From an uncultured Pelagibacteraceae bacterium (GTDB lineage Bacteria > Pseudomonadota > Alphaproteobacteria > Pelagibacterales > Pelagibacteraceae), in NCBI GenBank assembly GCA_902560815.1, contig CACENP010000008.1:1-64000 (forward strand): DNA of 64,000 nucleotides. Direction: 5' to 3'. Shown one piece after another: positions 46,832 through 57,400 of this stretch. A program made the position numbers and the translations under genes. Within the stretch, counting starts at the first letter, position 1, and each line of letters opens with the position of its first letter. The notes under the pieces were generated by a model that was not told the DNA's origin, did no database searches, and saw only the letters and a program-made list of their open reading frames with translations.

Positions 46832-48247
46832 ATGGTTAATTTAAATTTTATTTATTCTGAAATATTTCTTTGTTTAGCCATAATGATCTTATTGATAATA
46901 GGAGTATTTAAAAAAAATAGTTCATATTTAATTTATAATTTAAGTATTTTGTCTTTATTTGGTTGTTTGGCCTTGATTTTAAGCTTTCCAATAAACGCAA
47001 ATGTAGAATTATTTAATAATAGCTACAAAATTGATTATTTATCTACGTATATGAAAATTTTATTAATTCTATCTGGAATTTTTGTATTACTTTCTTCTAG
47101 CAAATACATTCAAATAATTAAAATAAATAAAATTGAATACCCAATCTTAATTTTATCATCAGTAGTAGGAATGATGGTAATGATTAGTTCAAACGATTTA
47201 ATTTTATTTTATATTGGCTTAGAATTACAGTCTCTATCTTTATATGTATTGGCATCATTTAATAGAGATAATATATTATCTTCAGAGTCTGGTTTAAAAT
47301 ATTTTGTTTTAAGTGCATTATCATCTGGTCTTCTTCTTTATGGCTGTTCTTTAATTTATGGATTTTCAGGATCAACAAATTTTAATTTAATTTCAGAAAA
47401 CATTAATCAAGATAGTTATGGACTAACTTTTGGAATAGTTTTTATAATTACTGGTTTAGCATTCAAAATATCTGCTGTTCCATTCCACATGTGGGCTCCT
47501 GATGTTTACGAAGGATCACCAACTTCAGTAACTATTTTTTTTGCAATACTGCCGAAAATCGCAGCATTAACTGTATTTATAAGAATCTTGTATGTTCCAT
47601 TCTTAAATATTATAGATCAATGGCAAATTATTATTGTTTTTCTTTCAATAGCCTCAATGTTATTTGGTGCAATTGCTGCTATCGGTCAAAAAAATCTTAA
47701 AAGATTAATCGCATATAGTTCCATAGGTCATATGGGATATGCATTAGCTGGTTTATCAACTGGAACTAACCTAGGTATACAAAGTTCCATAACTTATATT
47801 TCAATTTACTTATTTATGAATTTAGCATTTTTTTGCTGTCTTTTTATGTTGAGAAGAGATGAAAAATATTTTGAAAATATTGAAGATTTATCAGGTTTGT
47901 CAAAAAATCATCCAATATTGTCATTTTCACTTTTGATTGTACTATTTTCATTGGCAGGCATACCTCCACTGGTCGGCTTTTTTGCAAAATTTTACATTTT
48001 TACTGCTGTAGTTGAACAATCAATGTACGCATTAGCTATAATTGGTTTACTTTCAACAGTTATAGCAGCATTTTATTATTTAAGAATAATAAAGGTAATT
48101 TATTTTGATCCAGAAAAAGAAAAATATGAAAAAAATCATAACATTGGATTAAAAGTATCATTAGCATTTTCAACAATATTTATTCTTTTTTATTTCATAT
48201 ATCCAAGTCCGTTAATTGAAATAATAGAAAAAATTAATATTATTTAA
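46832..48247 (+). CDS. nuoN: NADH-quinone oxidoreductase subunit N
   Basis: Antiporter-like proton-pumping subunit (ND2), 471 aa. It carries LILFYIGLELQSLSLYVLASF near residue 130, KISAVPFHMWAPDVYEGSPTSVTIFFA near 213 and IAYSSIGHMGYALAGLSTGT near 294. It is the last Complex I gene and overlaps birA by 1 bp, so birA is likely read from the same message. Confidence 0.98.
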   Translation: MVNLNFIYSEIFLCLAIMILLIIGVFKKNSSYLIYNLSILSLFGCLALILSFPINANVELFNNSYKIDYLSTYMKILLILSGIFVLLSSSKYIQIIKINKIEYPILILSSVVGMMVMISSNDLILFYIGLELQSLSLYVLASFNRDNILSSESGLKYFVLSALSSGLLLYGCSLIYGFSGSTNFNLISENINQDSYGLTFGIVFIITGLAFKISAVPFHMWAPDVYEGSPTSVTIFFAILPKIAALTVFIRILYVPFLNIIDQWQIIIVFLSIASMLFGAIAAIGQKNLKRLIAYSSIGHMGYALAGLSTGTNLGIQSSITYISIYLFMNLAFFCCLFMLRRDEKYFENIEDLSGLSKNHPILSFSLLIVLFSLAGIPPLVGFFAKFYIFTAVVEQSMYALAIIGLLSTVIAAFYYLRIIKVIYFDPEKEKYEKNHNIGLKVSLAFSTIFILFYFIYPSPLIEIIEKINII

Positions 48248-48768
48248 TGAGTTTCAAAAAATTTTTTTATAAAAAAGTAAACAGCACAAATGATTTAGCA
48301 ATTAAAAAAATCAAATTAGGAATTACCAAAGGTATTATTATTGCTGATTATCAAAAAAAGGGTAGAGGCCAGCAAGGAAAAAAATGGTTATCATTCAAAG
48401 GAAATATATTTATGACTATTTTTTTTAAAATAAAAGAAAATATAAGTATTAAGACAATTACTTTTTTAAATTGTAAAATAATAAAAAAAGTATTATTTCA
48501 ATATATTAAAAAGACAATTACAATTAAGCCCCCAAACGATTTATTAGTTGATAAAAAAAAAATATGTGGAATTCTTCAAGAGATAAAATTTAGCCAAAAA
48601 AACAAGTTTATAATAATTGGTATTGGAATTAATTTAATAAAAAATCCAATAATAAAAAATTATCCAACGACTAATATTTTAAAAGAAACTGGGTTTAAAG
48701 TTAAAAAGCTTAATCTTATTAAAAAGATTGAAAAAAATTATATTAAAAATTTAAAACTGTTTGCATAA
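48247..48768 (+). CDS. birA: Biotin-[acetyl-CoA carboxylase] ligase (short, catalytic domain only)
   Basis: Attaches biotin to the acetyl-CoA carboxylase carrier protein. The 173-aa protein has only the catalytic core: VNSTNDLAIKKIK near residue 11, ADYQKKGRGQQGKKWLS near 33 matching the biotinyl-AMP loop, KPPNDLLVDKKKICGILQE near 98 (usually KWPNDL), and IIGIGINL near 125. There is no N-terminal DNA-binding domain and no C-terminal SH3-like domain, so it cannot be a repressor of E. coli type. It is very Lys/Ile-rich. It sits at the end of the nuo run, as in other alphaproteobacteria. Confidence 0.88.
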   Translation: MSFKKFFYKKVNSTNDLAIKKIKLGITKGIIIADYQKKGRGQQGKKWLSFKGNIFMTIFFKIKENISIKTITFLNCKIIKKVLFQYIKKTITIKPPNDLLVDKKKICGILQEIKFSQKNKFIIIGIGINLIKNPIIKNYPTTNILKETGFKVKKLNLIKKIEKNYIKNLKLFA

Positions 48769-48794
48769 ATAATTGAATTGATTAAGAATATATA

Positions 48795-49538
48795 ATGTAC
48801 GTTATTGGAGATATAGGAAATACTGAGACAAAAATTTGTGTATATTCATCACAAAAAAAAAGTATAAAAAAAATAATTTTAAAGTCTAACTTAATAAGCC
48901 ATTCTTATCTCAAAAAAAAATTATTTTTTATTTTTAAAAAAAAAGCTGATATTAAAAAAGTTATTTTTAGTAGCGTTGTTCCAAAAAAATTTAAATTAAT
49001 AAAAAATTTTCTATTAAAAAACCTAAATTTAAAATCTTTTGAAATAAAAGATCTTAGTATAAAAAAATTAATCAAAATATCAGTTAATAAAAAACAAATT
49101 GGTTCTGATAGACTTTGTAATGCCATTGGAGTTAATGACAATAAAAATAATTATATAATAGTAGACTTTGGAACGGCTACCACCTTTGATGTAATAATTA
49201 AAAATAATTATTTGGGTGGTATTATTGCACCTGGAGTGTCACTTTCGCTTAGTACATTAACATCAAAAGCTTCACTCATTCCATCTATAAAATTAAAAAG
49301 AGTCAAAAATATTTTAGGGAAAACTACTATTTCTGCTGTAAGATCTGGCTTTTATTGGGGTTATATTGGATTAGTAGAAAATATAATTGATAAAATTTCT
49401 AAACATACTAATAAAAAATTTAAATTAATTTTAACAGGTGGTTATTCACATTTATTTATAAAATCTATCAAACAAAAAAGTCACTTAGATAAAGATATAA
49501 CTATTAAAGGCCTTTTAAAAATTACTGAATTATTATGA
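48795..49538 (+). CDS. coaX: Type III pantothenate kinase
   Basis: Phosphorylates pantothenate, the first step of coenzyme A synthesis. The 247-aa protein has the ASKHA-fold P-loop-like DIGNTETKICVYS at the N-terminus, KQIGSDRLCNAIGV near residue 100, VDFGTATTFDVI near 119, and GGIIAPGVSLS near 136, all typical of CoaX and unlike CoaA. It starts 26 bp after birA and overlaps rnj by 4 bp. Confidence 0.93.
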   Translation: MYVIGDIGNTETKICVYSSQKKSIKKIILKSNLISHSYLKKKLFFIFKKKADIKKVIFSSVVPKKFKLIKNFLLKNLNLKSFEIKDLSIKKLIKISVNKKQIGSDRLCNAIGVNDNKNNYIIVDFGTATTFDVIIKNNYLGGIIAPGVSLSLSTLTSKASLIPSIKLKRVKNILGKTTISAVRSGFYWGYIGLVENIIDKISKHTNKKFKLILTGGYSHLFIKSIKQKSHLDKDITIKGLLKITELL

Positions 49539-51193
49539 AAGATGAATTAATTTTTTGTCCACTAGGAGGATCAGGTGAAATTGGCATGAACATGAATCTC
49601 TACGCTTATGGAAAACCTGGTTCTCAAAAATGGATTATTGTTGATGTGGGTGTTACATTTGCTGACGACACTATTCCTGGAGTTGATCTCATTTATGCTG
49701 ATCCTGGTTTTATAGTAGATAAAAAAGATGACTTATTAGGTATTATTTTAACACACGCTCATGAGGATCATATAGGTGCAATAACTTATGTTTGGAAAAG
49801 TTTGAAATGTAAAATTTATGCAACACCATTTACTGCTGCACTTGTAACAGAAAAGTTTAAGGAAAAAAAAATTGATATTATTCCTTATTTAAAAATTATT
49901 GAATTAAACGGAACAATTAATCTTGATCCTTTTAAAATAGATTTTGTAACTCTAACACATTCGATTATTGAACCAAATGGTTTAAAAATAGTCACTCCAG
50001 CTGGTACAATATTTCATACTGGAGATTGGAAAGTTGATCCTAATCCATTAGTTGGAAAAAAAATTAATGAAGATAAACTTAAAAAAATAGGTAACGAAGG
50101 TGTTTTAGCCATGGTGTGCGACTCAACAAATGTCTTCAGTTTAGGTAGAGCTGGTTCAGAAGCAGATGTTAGAAAAAATATTTTAAATGTAATGGAAAGG
50201 CAAAAAAAGAGAATACTAGTGACATCATTTGCTTCCAATGTAGCAAGGATGGAAACAGTTTTTTATTGTTCTGAAAAAATAGGAAGACATATATCTCTAG
50301 TTGGTAGATCTATGCAAAGAATATATAAAGCCGCTAAACAATGTGGTTATCTTCAAAATGTAATTGATCCTTTAGATTCTAGAGATGCAAAAAAAATTCC
50401 TAGAGACAAAATAGTTTATCTTTGCACAGGTAGCCAAGGCGAACCTATGGGAGCCTTAAATAGAATTTCAAATTATACTCATCCTGATGTATTTGTAGAA
50501 AAAGAAGATACAGTTATATTTTCCTCAAAAATTATTCCAGGCAATGTTAGAAAACATTATAATGTTCATAATAAATTGTTAAAGGATGGTATAAACGTAG
50601 TTACCGAAGAAACAGAATTTGTTCATGTTTCAGGACATCCAAATAGAGATGATTTAAAAGACATGTATAAATGGATAAAACCTAAATCACTTATACCTGT
50701 TCATGGTGAACATAGACATATGAAAGAACAAATTAATTTTGCTAATGAAATGAAAGTACCATATCCAGTTCAAGTCGAAAATGGTGACATAGTCAAAATT
50801 TATCCTGGAGAAAAACCTCAAGTTTATGATAAAGCTCCAAGTGGAAGACTTTGTGTTGATGGTGATATTTCAGTAGAAGAGGACTCAGCATTTATTAAGG
50901 AAAGAAAAAACCTAGCAAATAACGGATATATAGACTTAACTTTAATTATTTCAAACAAAGGTACTCTATACAATAAGCCATTTTTAAATATAAAAGGATT
51001 GCCAATTTTTGATAAAGAAGAATTTTTTGATGGCTTGGAAGAAGAAATAATTAAGATTACAAAAACATTTTCTTTAAAAAACACTAAGCAAAATGAAAAT
51101 TTAATTGATGGACTAAAAAAAACATGTAGAAAATATACAAAAGAAAAAACTGGAAAAAAACCAATAACTAACATTAATGTGATAAGAATATAA
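49535..51193 (+). CDS. rnj: Ribonuclease J
   Basis: Metallo-beta-lactamase/beta-CASP ribonuclease with 5'-exo and endo activity, acting in mRNA turnover and rRNA maturation. The 552-aa protein has the zinc motif LTHAHEDHIGAI near residue 73, HTGDWKVDP near 159, CDSTNVF near 192, the beta-CASP region VTSFASNVARMETV, VHVSGHPNRDD near 363, and PVHGEHRHMKEQ near 389. Length is typical. It overlaps coaX by 4 bp and precedes proS by 3 bp, an order conserved in alphaproteobacteria. Confidence 0.95.
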   Translation: MKDELIFCPLGGSGEIGMNMNLYAYGKPGSQKWIIVDVGVTFADDTIPGVDLIYADPGFIVDKKDDLLGIILTHAHEDHIGAITYVWKSLKCKIYATPFTAALVTEKFKEKKIDIIPYLKIIELNGTINLDPFKIDFVTLTHSIIEPNGLKIVTPAGTIFHTGDWKVDPNPLVGKKINEDKLKKIGNEGVLAMVCDSTNVFSLGRAGSEADVRKNILNVMERQKKRILVTSFASNVARMETVFYCSEKIGRHISLVGRSMQRIYKAAKQCGYLQNVIDPLDSRDAKKIPRDKIVYLCTGSQGEPMGALNRISNYTHPDVFVEKEDTVIFSSKIIPGNVRKHYNVHNKLLKDGINVVTEETEFVHVSGHPNRDDLKDMYKWIKPKSLIPVHGEHRHMKEQINFANEMKVPYPVQVENGDIVKIYPGEKPQVYDKAPSGRLCVDGDISVEEDSAFIKERKNLANNGYIDLTLIISNKGTLYNKPFLNIKGLPIFDKEEFFDGLEEEIIKITKTFSLKNTKQNENLIDGLKKTCRKYTKEKTGKKPITNINVIRI

Positions 51194-51196
51194 GAA

Positions 51197-52522
51197 ATGC
51201 TTTTTTCAAAATCGTTTATACCAATTTTAAAAAATAATCCTTCGGAAGCTGTTATTAAATCACACCAGCTAATGCTCAGAGTGGGGATGATAAAACAATC
51301 TTCTGCAGGGATATACTCTTGGCTACCTCTTGGTTTTAAAGTTATGAAAAAAATAGAGCAAATAGTAAGAGAAGAGCAGAATAGAATTGGTGTACAGGAA
51401 ATTTTAATGCCCACTATTCAGTCTAGTGAAATTTGGAAAGAGAGTGGAAGATATGAAGATTATGGAGAAGAAATGTTAAGAATTAAAGATAGGCAAAATA
51501 GAGAAATGCTTTATGGACCTACTAACGAAGAATTGATAACTGATATATTTAGAACTAGCATTAAATCTTATAAATCCTTACCTCAGTTGCTTTATCATAT
51601 TCAGTGGAAGTTTCGAGATGAGCTAAGACCCAGATTTGGAATCATGAGGTGTAGAGAATTTTTTATGAAAGATGCATACTCATTTGATTTACTAGATGAA
51701 GATGCTAAATTTTCTTATAATAAATTTTTTCTATCTTATCTAAGAACATTTAAAAGATTACAACTATCTGCAATACCAATGGCAGCAGACACAGGTCCTA
51801 TCGGAGGAAATTTATCGCACGAATTTATCATCTTAGCTGAAACTGGAGAAAGTAAAATTTACACAGATAAAAGAATTTTTGAAGTTAGTAGTGAAAAAAC
51901 AGAATTAAACAAAAAATCGCTAAACGATCTTAGAGAAAAGTATGAAAAATATTATGCCGTAACAGATGAAAAATTTAATAAAAGTGAATTTGAATTAAAT
52001 GTGCCTGAAAAATTTAGGCTCAACACAAAAGGCATAGAAGTAGGACATATTTTTTATTTTGGTGATAAATATTCAAAACCAATGAATGCTTCCGTTGACC
52101 ATCAGGGGAAAAAGGAGTTTGTTAAAATGGGATCTTATGGAGTTGGAGTATCTAGATTGGTTGGTGCCATTATAGAGGCTAAATATGATGATAAAAACGA
52201 GATTATGAATTGGCCAATTTCTGTATCGCCTTATGAATGTGCAATAATTCCACTCATAAATAAGAATGATAGTTCAAATTTAGAAAAAGCGCTTAATATT
52301 TATAAATATTTAAATGAAAGAAATATTGATGTTATAATTGACGATACAGAGGAAAATTTTTCTTCAAAAATAAAAAAGTTTAATTTGATTGGAATACCTT
52401 TTCAAATAATGATTGGCAAAAAATCTGAAGGTGATTTATATGAATTTAACGAAATTGGCAAAGAAGTTAAAATTATATCTATTGAAGAGATAACTAAAAT
52501 TATAATAAATAAAAAAAATTAA
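51197..52522 (+). CDS. proS: Prolyl-tRNA synthetase (short alphaproteobacterial type)
   Basis: Class II aminoacyl-tRNA synthetase charging tRNA-Pro. The 441-aa protein has motif 1 and 2 regions (GVQEILMPTIQSSEIWKESGRY; QIQWKFRDELRPRFGIMRCREFFMKDAYSF near residue 135) and motif 3 KMGSYGVGVSRLVGAIIEA near 311. There is no room for the INS editing domain of E. coli ProRS (about 570 aa), as is usual for alphaproteobacteria, where free-standing YbaK-type proteins can edit. It lies 3 bp after rnj. Confidence 0.96.
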   Translation: MLFSKSFIPILKNNPSEAVIKSHQLMLRVGMIKQSSAGIYSWLPLGFKVMKKIEQIVREEQNRIGVQEILMPTIQSSEIWKESGRYEDYGEEMLRIKDRQNREMLYGPTNEELITDIFRTSIKSYKSLPQLLYHIQWKFRDELRPRFGIMRCREFFMKDAYSFDLLDEDAKFSYNKFFLSYLRTFKRLQLSAIPMAADTGPIGGNLSHEFIILAETGESKIYTDKRIFEVSSEKTELNKKSLNDLREKYEKYYAVTDEKFNKSEFELNVPEKFRLNTKGIEVGHIFYFGDKYSKPMNASVDHQGKKEFVKMGSYGVGVSRLVGAIIEAKYDDKNEIMNWPISVSPYECAIIPLINKNDSSNLEKALNIYKYLNERNIDVIIDDTEENFSSKIKKFNLIGIPFQIMIGKKSEGDLYEFNEIGKEVKIISIEEITKIIINKKN

Positions 52523-52523
52523 A

Positions 52524-53753
52524 TTGATTTCACAATTAGAAAAAGAAGTAACTTTAAGATATCTGAACACAAGAAAAAAAGATGGTTTTTTAAACATAAT
52601 TTCTATTTTTTCATTCATTGGGATAAGTCTAGGAGTTGCAGTTTTAATTATTGTCATGTCTGTTATGAACGGATTTAGAACTGAACTAATTGAAAAAATC
52701 ATAGGTTTTAATCCACATGTTGTTATAAAACCTTACGAAAAATCAATTAATGAAAATTTATTTGATAACAAAGATTTAAATTCCTTATCTAATACATTTG
52801 TCTACAGTAATAGCGGAGAAGCTGTATTAATAAATAAAAATTATACAAAAGGGCTATTGTTAAGAGGTTATTTACCTGACGATTTTAAAAAATTATCTAT
52901 TGTTAAAAGTGATAAATTTAATGGAAATAAAAAAATAATTCCCAAATTTATTTCTATCGGTAAAGAATTGAGCTTTAGTTATGATATTAAAATTGGCGAT
53001 AAAGTTTTAATAATGTCCCCAACAGGAGTGCAGACAATAGTTGGCAACTTACCTAGACAAGAAACATATATAGTTGATTCAATTTTTGATAGTGAAATTG
53101 CTGATTTTGATCAAAATGTTGCATTTATTAATTTAAGCGATCTAGAAAGTTTATTTGATCTAGAAACTTCTAAAAGAAATTTGGAAATTTATCTAAAAAA
53201 TCCAAAAAATATTGAAATTAACAAAAAAAAATTAGAAAAAATTTTTAAAAATTATTATGTTTATACATGGTCCGATTTAAATAAATCTTTATTTTCTGCT
53301 CTTAAGGTAGAAAGAAATGTGATGTTTATTATTCTTTCATTAATTATTATTGTTGCTGCTTTTAACATTATATCTGGACTAACCATATTAGTAAAAAATA
53401 AAACAAGAGAAATAGCCATACTTAAATCAATTGGAGTTCAAAATAAATCTATAGCAAAAATTTTTTTTATGGTTGGTTTTTTAATTGGTACATTGGCTAC
53501 CTTAAGTGGAATAATTTTAGGAATATTATTTTCTTTTTATATTGAAAATATTCGTGAATTTTTAAGTAATACATTTAATATTAGTCTTTTTCCAGAAGAA
53601 ATATATTTTTTAAGCAATTTACCTTCAGAAATTAATTTTTATTCAATTTTAATAATTGCAATTAGTTCTATATTAGTAACTATTATTGTATCAATTTATC
53701 CTGCTATTAAAGCTTCAAAAATGAATACAGTTACTGCATTAAAATATGAATAA
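52524..53753 (+). CDS. lolC: Lipoprotein-releasing ABC transporter permease (LolC/E type)
   Basis: Inner-membrane component that extracts lipoproteins for transfer to LolA and the outer membrane. The 409-aa protein has one N-terminal helix (LGVAVLIIVMSVMNGFRTEL near residue 33), a large periplasmic domain, and three C-terminal helices with NIISGLTILVKNKTREIAILKSIG near 285, as in the MacB/FtsX family. The start is TTG at 52524, just after the proS stop; the next in-frame Met is beyond residue 40 and would delete the first helix. It overlaps lolD by 8 bp. Confidence 0.92.
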   Translation: MISQLEKEVTLRYLNTRKKDGFLNIISIFSFIGISLGVAVLIIVMSVMNGFRTELIEKIIGFNPHVVIKPYEKSINENLFDNKDLNSLSNTFVYSNSGEAVLINKNYTKGLLLRGYLPDDFKKLSIVKSDKFNGNKKIIPKFISIGKELSFSYDIKIGDKVLIMSPTGVQTIVGNLPRQETYIVDSIFDSEIADFDQNVAFINLSDLESLFDLETSKRNLEIYLKNPKNIEINKKKLEKIFKNYYVYTWSDLNKSLFSALKVERNVMFIILSLIIIVAAFNIISGLTILVKNKTREIAILKSIGVQNKSIAKIFFMVGFLIGTLATLSGIILGILFSFYIENIREFLSNTFNISLFPEEIYFLSNLPSEINFYSILIIAISSILVTIIVSIYPAIKASKMNTVTALKYE

Positions 53754-54435
53754 TATGATTGAATTAAAAAATATTGTAAAAATTTATAGCTCTAAAAAGA
53801 AAATTAAAGTTCTAAACAAGTTAAGTTTTTCATTTAAATCTGGAAAAATATATTCATTAGTAGGACCATCAGGTTCAGGAAAATCAACTCTTTTAAATCT
53901 AATTTCTTTAATTGACCCTCCTACATCAGGAAATTTAAAAATATCTAAACAGGTTATAGATTTTTCTGATAAAATAAATAATGACAACCTAAGAGCATCA
54001 AAAATTGGTATTATTTATCAAGATAATAATCTTTTACCTGATTTTACTGCCATAGAAAATATTTATCTAGCCAGATTATCTATAGATGAAAATAAAAATA
54101 AAGCTCTACACGATGCAAAAAAATTAATTAATAAACTAGGAATATCAAACAGATCTAATCACTTATCTTCAGAGCTTTCGGGCGGTGAAATGCAAAGAGT
54201 AGCTATAGCTAGAGCATTAATCAACTCGCCTCAAATTATACTAGCCGATGAACCTACTGGTAGTTTAGATTTTAAAAATGCAAAAGAAGTTTTTAAAATT
54301 TTACTTAGATTAAAAAGTAAAAATAGATTAATTATTTTTGCAACCCATAATAGATTTTTTGCAAATATGGCAGATTGTAAAATTGAGTTAAATAGTGGTA
54401 AAATAAAAAGATCCACTAATGCAAGAATCAAATAA
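53746..54435 (+). CDS. lolD: Lipoprotein-releasing ABC transporter ATP-binding protein LolD
   Basis: ATPase that powers lipoprotein release. The 229-aa protein has Walker A GPSGSGKSTLLNLIS near residue 40, Q-loop IIYQDNNLLPDFTAIENI near 90, the signature LSGGEMQRVAIARAL near 144, and Walker B ILADEPTGSLD near 165. It begins inside the end of lolC and overlaps dnaE by 17 bp. A single LolC/E-type permease with LolD suggests a homodimeric permease here. Confidence 0.94.
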   Translation: MNNMIELKNIVKIYSSKKKIKVLNKLSFSFKSGKIYSLVGPSGSGKSTLLNLISLIDPPTSGNLKISKQVIDFSDKINNDNLRASKIGIIYQDNNLLPDFTAIENIYLARLSIDENKNKALHDAKKLINKLGISNRSNHLSSELSGGEMQRVAIARALINSPQIILADEPTGSLDFKNAKEVFKILLRLKSKNRLIIFATHNRFFANMADCKIELNSGKIKRSTNARIK

Positions 54436-57400
54436 AAACAAATTCAATCATCTCAAAATTCACACACAGTATTCTATATGTGAAGGTGCAATAAAAATTG
54501 CTGATTTAAAAGATTACTGTCATGATAATAAAATAAAATCTGTTGGTTTATCTGACACATCTAATTTATCCGGTTCTTTAGAATTTTCAGAAAGTTTATC
54601 AAAGTCAGGCACACAACCAATAATTGGAACTCAAATATTATTTAATTTTAAAGGAGACGTAGGTTTATTATCTTTAATTGCAAAATCTGAAAGTGGTTAT
54701 AAAAGAATTGTTGAGCTATCATCCAAATCTTATCTTAATAATGAAAATAATACTGAACCACAATGTAACCTGAAAGATCTTCTTAATAAACCAAAAGATG
54801 TAATATTGCTATCTGGTTCTATTACTGGCTTAATAGGAAAATTATTTAATAAAGGAAAATTTTCTCATATTGAGGAAATTTATAAAGTTTTCAAAGAAAC
54901 CTATAATAATAATTTTTATATTGAGATTCAAAGACATAATGATTTGAACGAAAAATCTTTTGAAAATTATAATTTAAAATTATCGAAAAAATTAAATCTA
55001 CCACTTATCGCTACTCATGAAGTGTACTATTTGGATAAATCGATGCATGATGCGCATGAAGCCTTAATATGCATTGGAAACAAAACTTATCTAAATGATA
55101 AAAATAGAATTTCGTTTTCAGATCAGCATTACTTCAAATCATCAAAAGAAATGTGTGAATTATTTTCTGATCTTCCCGAAGCCTTGGAAAATAATTTTAA
55201 TCTTCCTCTAAGATGTTCTTTCAGACCGATAACTTCAAAACCAATACTACCAAACATAAGCTCTGACAAAGGAGTTGATGCAAATGAAGCTTTAATTTCT
55301 GAGAGTGAATCTGGATTAATAGATAAGTTTATAAATAATTTTAATGTCAAAGAAGAAAATATAAAATCACACCCAAAATATTTAATTTATAAAAAGAGAT
55401 TAGATCATGAATTAAAAATAATTATTGAAATGAAATATCCTAGTTATTTTTTAATTGTTTCTGACTATATAAAATGGGCAAAAAATAATGATATACCTGT
55501 GGGACCAGGTAGAGGATCTGGAGCTGGATCTTTGGTAGCTTGGTGCTTATCGATTACAGATTTAGATCCAATTCAATTTAATTTAATTTTTGAACGATTT
55601 CTTAACCCTGATCGTATATCTATGCCAGATTTTGATATTGATTTTTGTGAAGAAAAACGAGATCTAGTTTTTGAATATTTAAATAAAAAATATCTGGATA
55701 GTGTTGCACATATAATAACATTTGGAAAACTTAAAGCTAGAATGGTAATTAGAGATGTAGGAAGAGTAATTGGGTTATCTTATGGTTATGTTGATAGTAT
55801 ATCGAAGATGATACCTTTTGATCCATCTAGGCCACAAAGTCTAACTGAGTGTATAAACAATGAGCCACGCCTTCAAAAATTAATTAAAGAAGATCCAAAA
55901 GTAAAAAAATTAATTGATTTATCTCTTAAACTCGAAGGCCTGAATAGAAATGTTGCAACACATGCGGCTGGAGTAGTTATTGCAGATAAAAAATTGACCA
56001 ATTCAGTTCCATTATATAAGGATTCATCTTCTGAATTATTGCTTCCTTCCACGCAATTTGACATGTACTCAGCAGAAAATGCGGGATTAATTAAATTTGA
56101 TTTTTTAGGACTTAAAACTTTAACTGTTATTAATAAAACACAAAAGCTAATAAATAAAAAGGATAAATCATTTAAAATAGAAAACATTAAATACGATGAC
56201 CATGAAGTTTTTGAATTACTATCATCAGGAAATACAGTTGGATTGTTTCAATTAGAAAGTTCAGGCATGAGAGATGCTTTAATTAATATGAAACCCAATC
56301 ATCTTGAAGATATTATTGCTTTAGTTGCCCTTTATAGACCTGGTCCAATGAGCAATATACCAACTTATAATGATTGCAAACATGGTAAACTTGAACCAGA
56401 TTATTTACACCCAAATCTAGAAGAAATATTAAAACCGACATATGGAGTTATAATTTATCAAGAACAGGTAATGCAAATAGCTCAAAAACTTTCAGGTTTT
56501 ACAGCTGGTGAAGCTGATATCCTTAGAAGAGCTATGGGAAAAAAGAAGAGATCTGAACTAGAAAAGCAAAAACAAAGATTTATAGAAGGTGCAGTAAAAA
56601 AAGGGATTAAAAAAGAAGTAGCTGCAAGTATATTTTTAAAGATAGAACCATTTGCTGAATATGGTTTTAATAAAAGTCATGCAGCAGCATACGCAATAAT
56701 TGCATATCAAACTGCATATTTAAAAAATTATTTTCCAAATGAATTTTTTGCAGCTTCAATGACAATGGATATTTCAAACCAGAATAAATTGAGTGAATTT
56801 TTTGAAGAACTTAAAAGACTAAATATTAAAATTATTAGACCTGATATTAATGATTGTTATGCTGATTTTAAATCAGTGAATAATAATTTTTATTACGCTA
56901 TGGGAGCTATCAAAAGCGTTGGTTTCGAAGCAATTTCAAATATTGTAAATGAAAGAGAAAAAAATGGAAAATTTAAATCAATAAATGACTTTATAAAAAG
57001 AGTTAATCCTAAAGATATAAACAAACTTCAGTTAGAAGGTTTAGTTAAAGCAGGTGCTTTTGATAAACTAACTAGCAATAGACAATCCATATATAATTCA
57101 ATACCAAATTTAATATTAAAATCTAAAAATATATTTGAAAATAAACAAACTAATCAAATTGATTTATTTGAAATAGACGAATCTGAGTTAAAAAATGATA
57201 ATAATATAATATTAAATATTGATGATTGGAAATTTGAAGAAAGATTATCTAAGGAGTTTGAGGCATTAGGTTTTTTTATTTCCGACCATCCAATAAATCA
57301 ATATAAAGAAATTTTTCATGATTATAAAATTCTTAACTATAATGATTTCTCCAAAGATGAAACAAATAAACAATCAAATATTGCTGCAACACTTTTAAAA

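Noticed and set aside
50824-51414. 196-aa - strand ORF across the rnj/proS junction
   Set aside because: It overlaps two clear genes on the other strand and has no family features.
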